NCBI GenBank assembly: GCA_026706425.1
Contig: JAPOYW010000176.1
Location: 1-6,692, forward strand
Source of the DNA: Gammaproteobacteria bacterium
GTDB lineage: Bacteria > Pseudomonadota > Gammaproteobacteria > Pseudomonadales > Azotimanducaceae
DNA: 6,692 nt
Direction: 5' to 3'
In this document: piece after piece, positions 6,385-6,692 of the stretch
Position numbering within the stretch: position 1 is the stretch's first letter
Layout: every line of letters starts with the position of its first letter
Position numbers and translations under genes: made by a program
Notes under the pieces: generated by a model
What the model was told of the DNA's origin: nothing
Databases searched by the model: none
Seen by the model: the letters and a program-made list of their open reading frames with translations, nothing else

Positions 6385-6692
6385 TCAGTCTTCCATTAAT
6401 GCCTTGTGGCGGGTCCGACCATGCAGACGGGCCAGTTCTCTCTCGGCTTTCCCAGGTTCTTCCTGCGGCCGGGGGATCATTTCGAAATGTCGGTAGCGGT
6501 CGGTGCCCTTGACCAGGATCGCCCGGTCGCCTTGGGCTTTGGTCTGGCGCACGTCGGTGGCGCAATAGCGCAGCACCATGCCAATGCGGCGGTCGTCGGT
6601 GAGATTCGGCTCGGAACCGTGGATCACGCGAACGTGGTGCAGTGACATCTCGCCGGGTGCCAAGGGCGCGAGCACGGTCTTGGACTCGTCCA
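6385..6692 (-). CDS. Phytanoyl-CoA dioxygenase (PhyH) family Fe(II)/2-oxoglutarate oxygenase, C-terminal part
   Basis: Only the last 101 codons are in the window, and the frame runs off the right edge. The visible segment DESKTVLAPLAPGEMSLHHVRVIHGSEPNLTDDRRIGMVLRYCATDV is the end of the double-stranded beta-helix core of PhyH enzymes. The His of VIHGSEPN is the expected distal iron ligand, and the Arg pair of DDRRIG holds the 2-oxoglutarate-binding arginine. The H-x-D pair would lie upstream, outside the window. The charged C-terminal tail (GTDRYRHFEMIPRPQEEPGK onward) is also usual in bacterial members. These enzymes hydroxylate varied small molecules. In this setting a glycan, lipid carrier or precursor is a possible substrate, but that is inferred only from its place as the first visible gene of a glycosyltransferase operon. 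Confidence 0.85.
   Translation of the reverse strand, partial: DESKTVLAPLAPGEMSLHHVRVIHGSEPNLTDDRRIGMVLRYCATDVRQTKAQGDRAILVKGTDRYRHFEMIPRPQEEPGKAERELARLHGRTRHKALMED

Overview
The window is GC-rich proteobacterial chromosome. The sigma-70 sequence and the tRNA-Ile(CAU) sequence look gammaproteobacterial or betaproteobacterial; I cannot name a genus. It splits into a housekeeping part (1-1955) and the edge of a surface-polysaccharide locus (about 2105-6692).

Housekeeping part. The 3' five-sixths of rpoD, the primary sigma factor, runs rightward to 1491. A short zone of three tandem hairpins follows (1509-1580). Then comes a leftward tRNA gene at 1955-1583. This tRNA is the centrepiece of the window. 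Its two halves fit together as a perfect CAU-anticodon tRNA, most likely tRNA-Ile2, but they are separated by a 296-nt group I intron inserted directly after the anticodon. The intron can be folded by eye into P1 to P9, with the conserved core boxes, a U.G pair at the 5' splice site and a terminal G. It has no homing-endonuclease gene. It resembles the known Azoarcus tRNA-Ile(CAU) intron in site and core. It is longer because of an 11-bp hairpin in the P1 loop and a 59-nt insertion between P7 and the 3' strand of P3.

Polysaccharide part. Rightward, a shortened alpha/beta hydrolase (2105-2797) overlaps by 4 bp an O-antigen ligase/polymerase-type membrane protein (2794-4035). The hydrolase seems to have lost its N-terminal core, including the oxyanion-hole region, in one in-frame deletion, and its natural start codon may have decayed from ATG to ATT. 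A 147-bp convergent intergenic region follows, carrying a 20-bp direct repeat and several hairpins. Leftward, a tightly packed operon is transcribed from beyond the right edge: a phytanoyl-CoA-dioxygenase-family enzyme (partial), then two GT4-type glycosyltransferases, with gaps of 7 and 2 bp. The glycosyltransferases would build a lipid-linked glycan on the cytoplasmic side, and the ligase-like protein would polymerise or transfer it at the periplasmic face. The sugar structure cannot be read from the sequence.

The most noteworthy biology is the intron-interrupted essential tRNA. None of the protein genes forms a recognisably new system.
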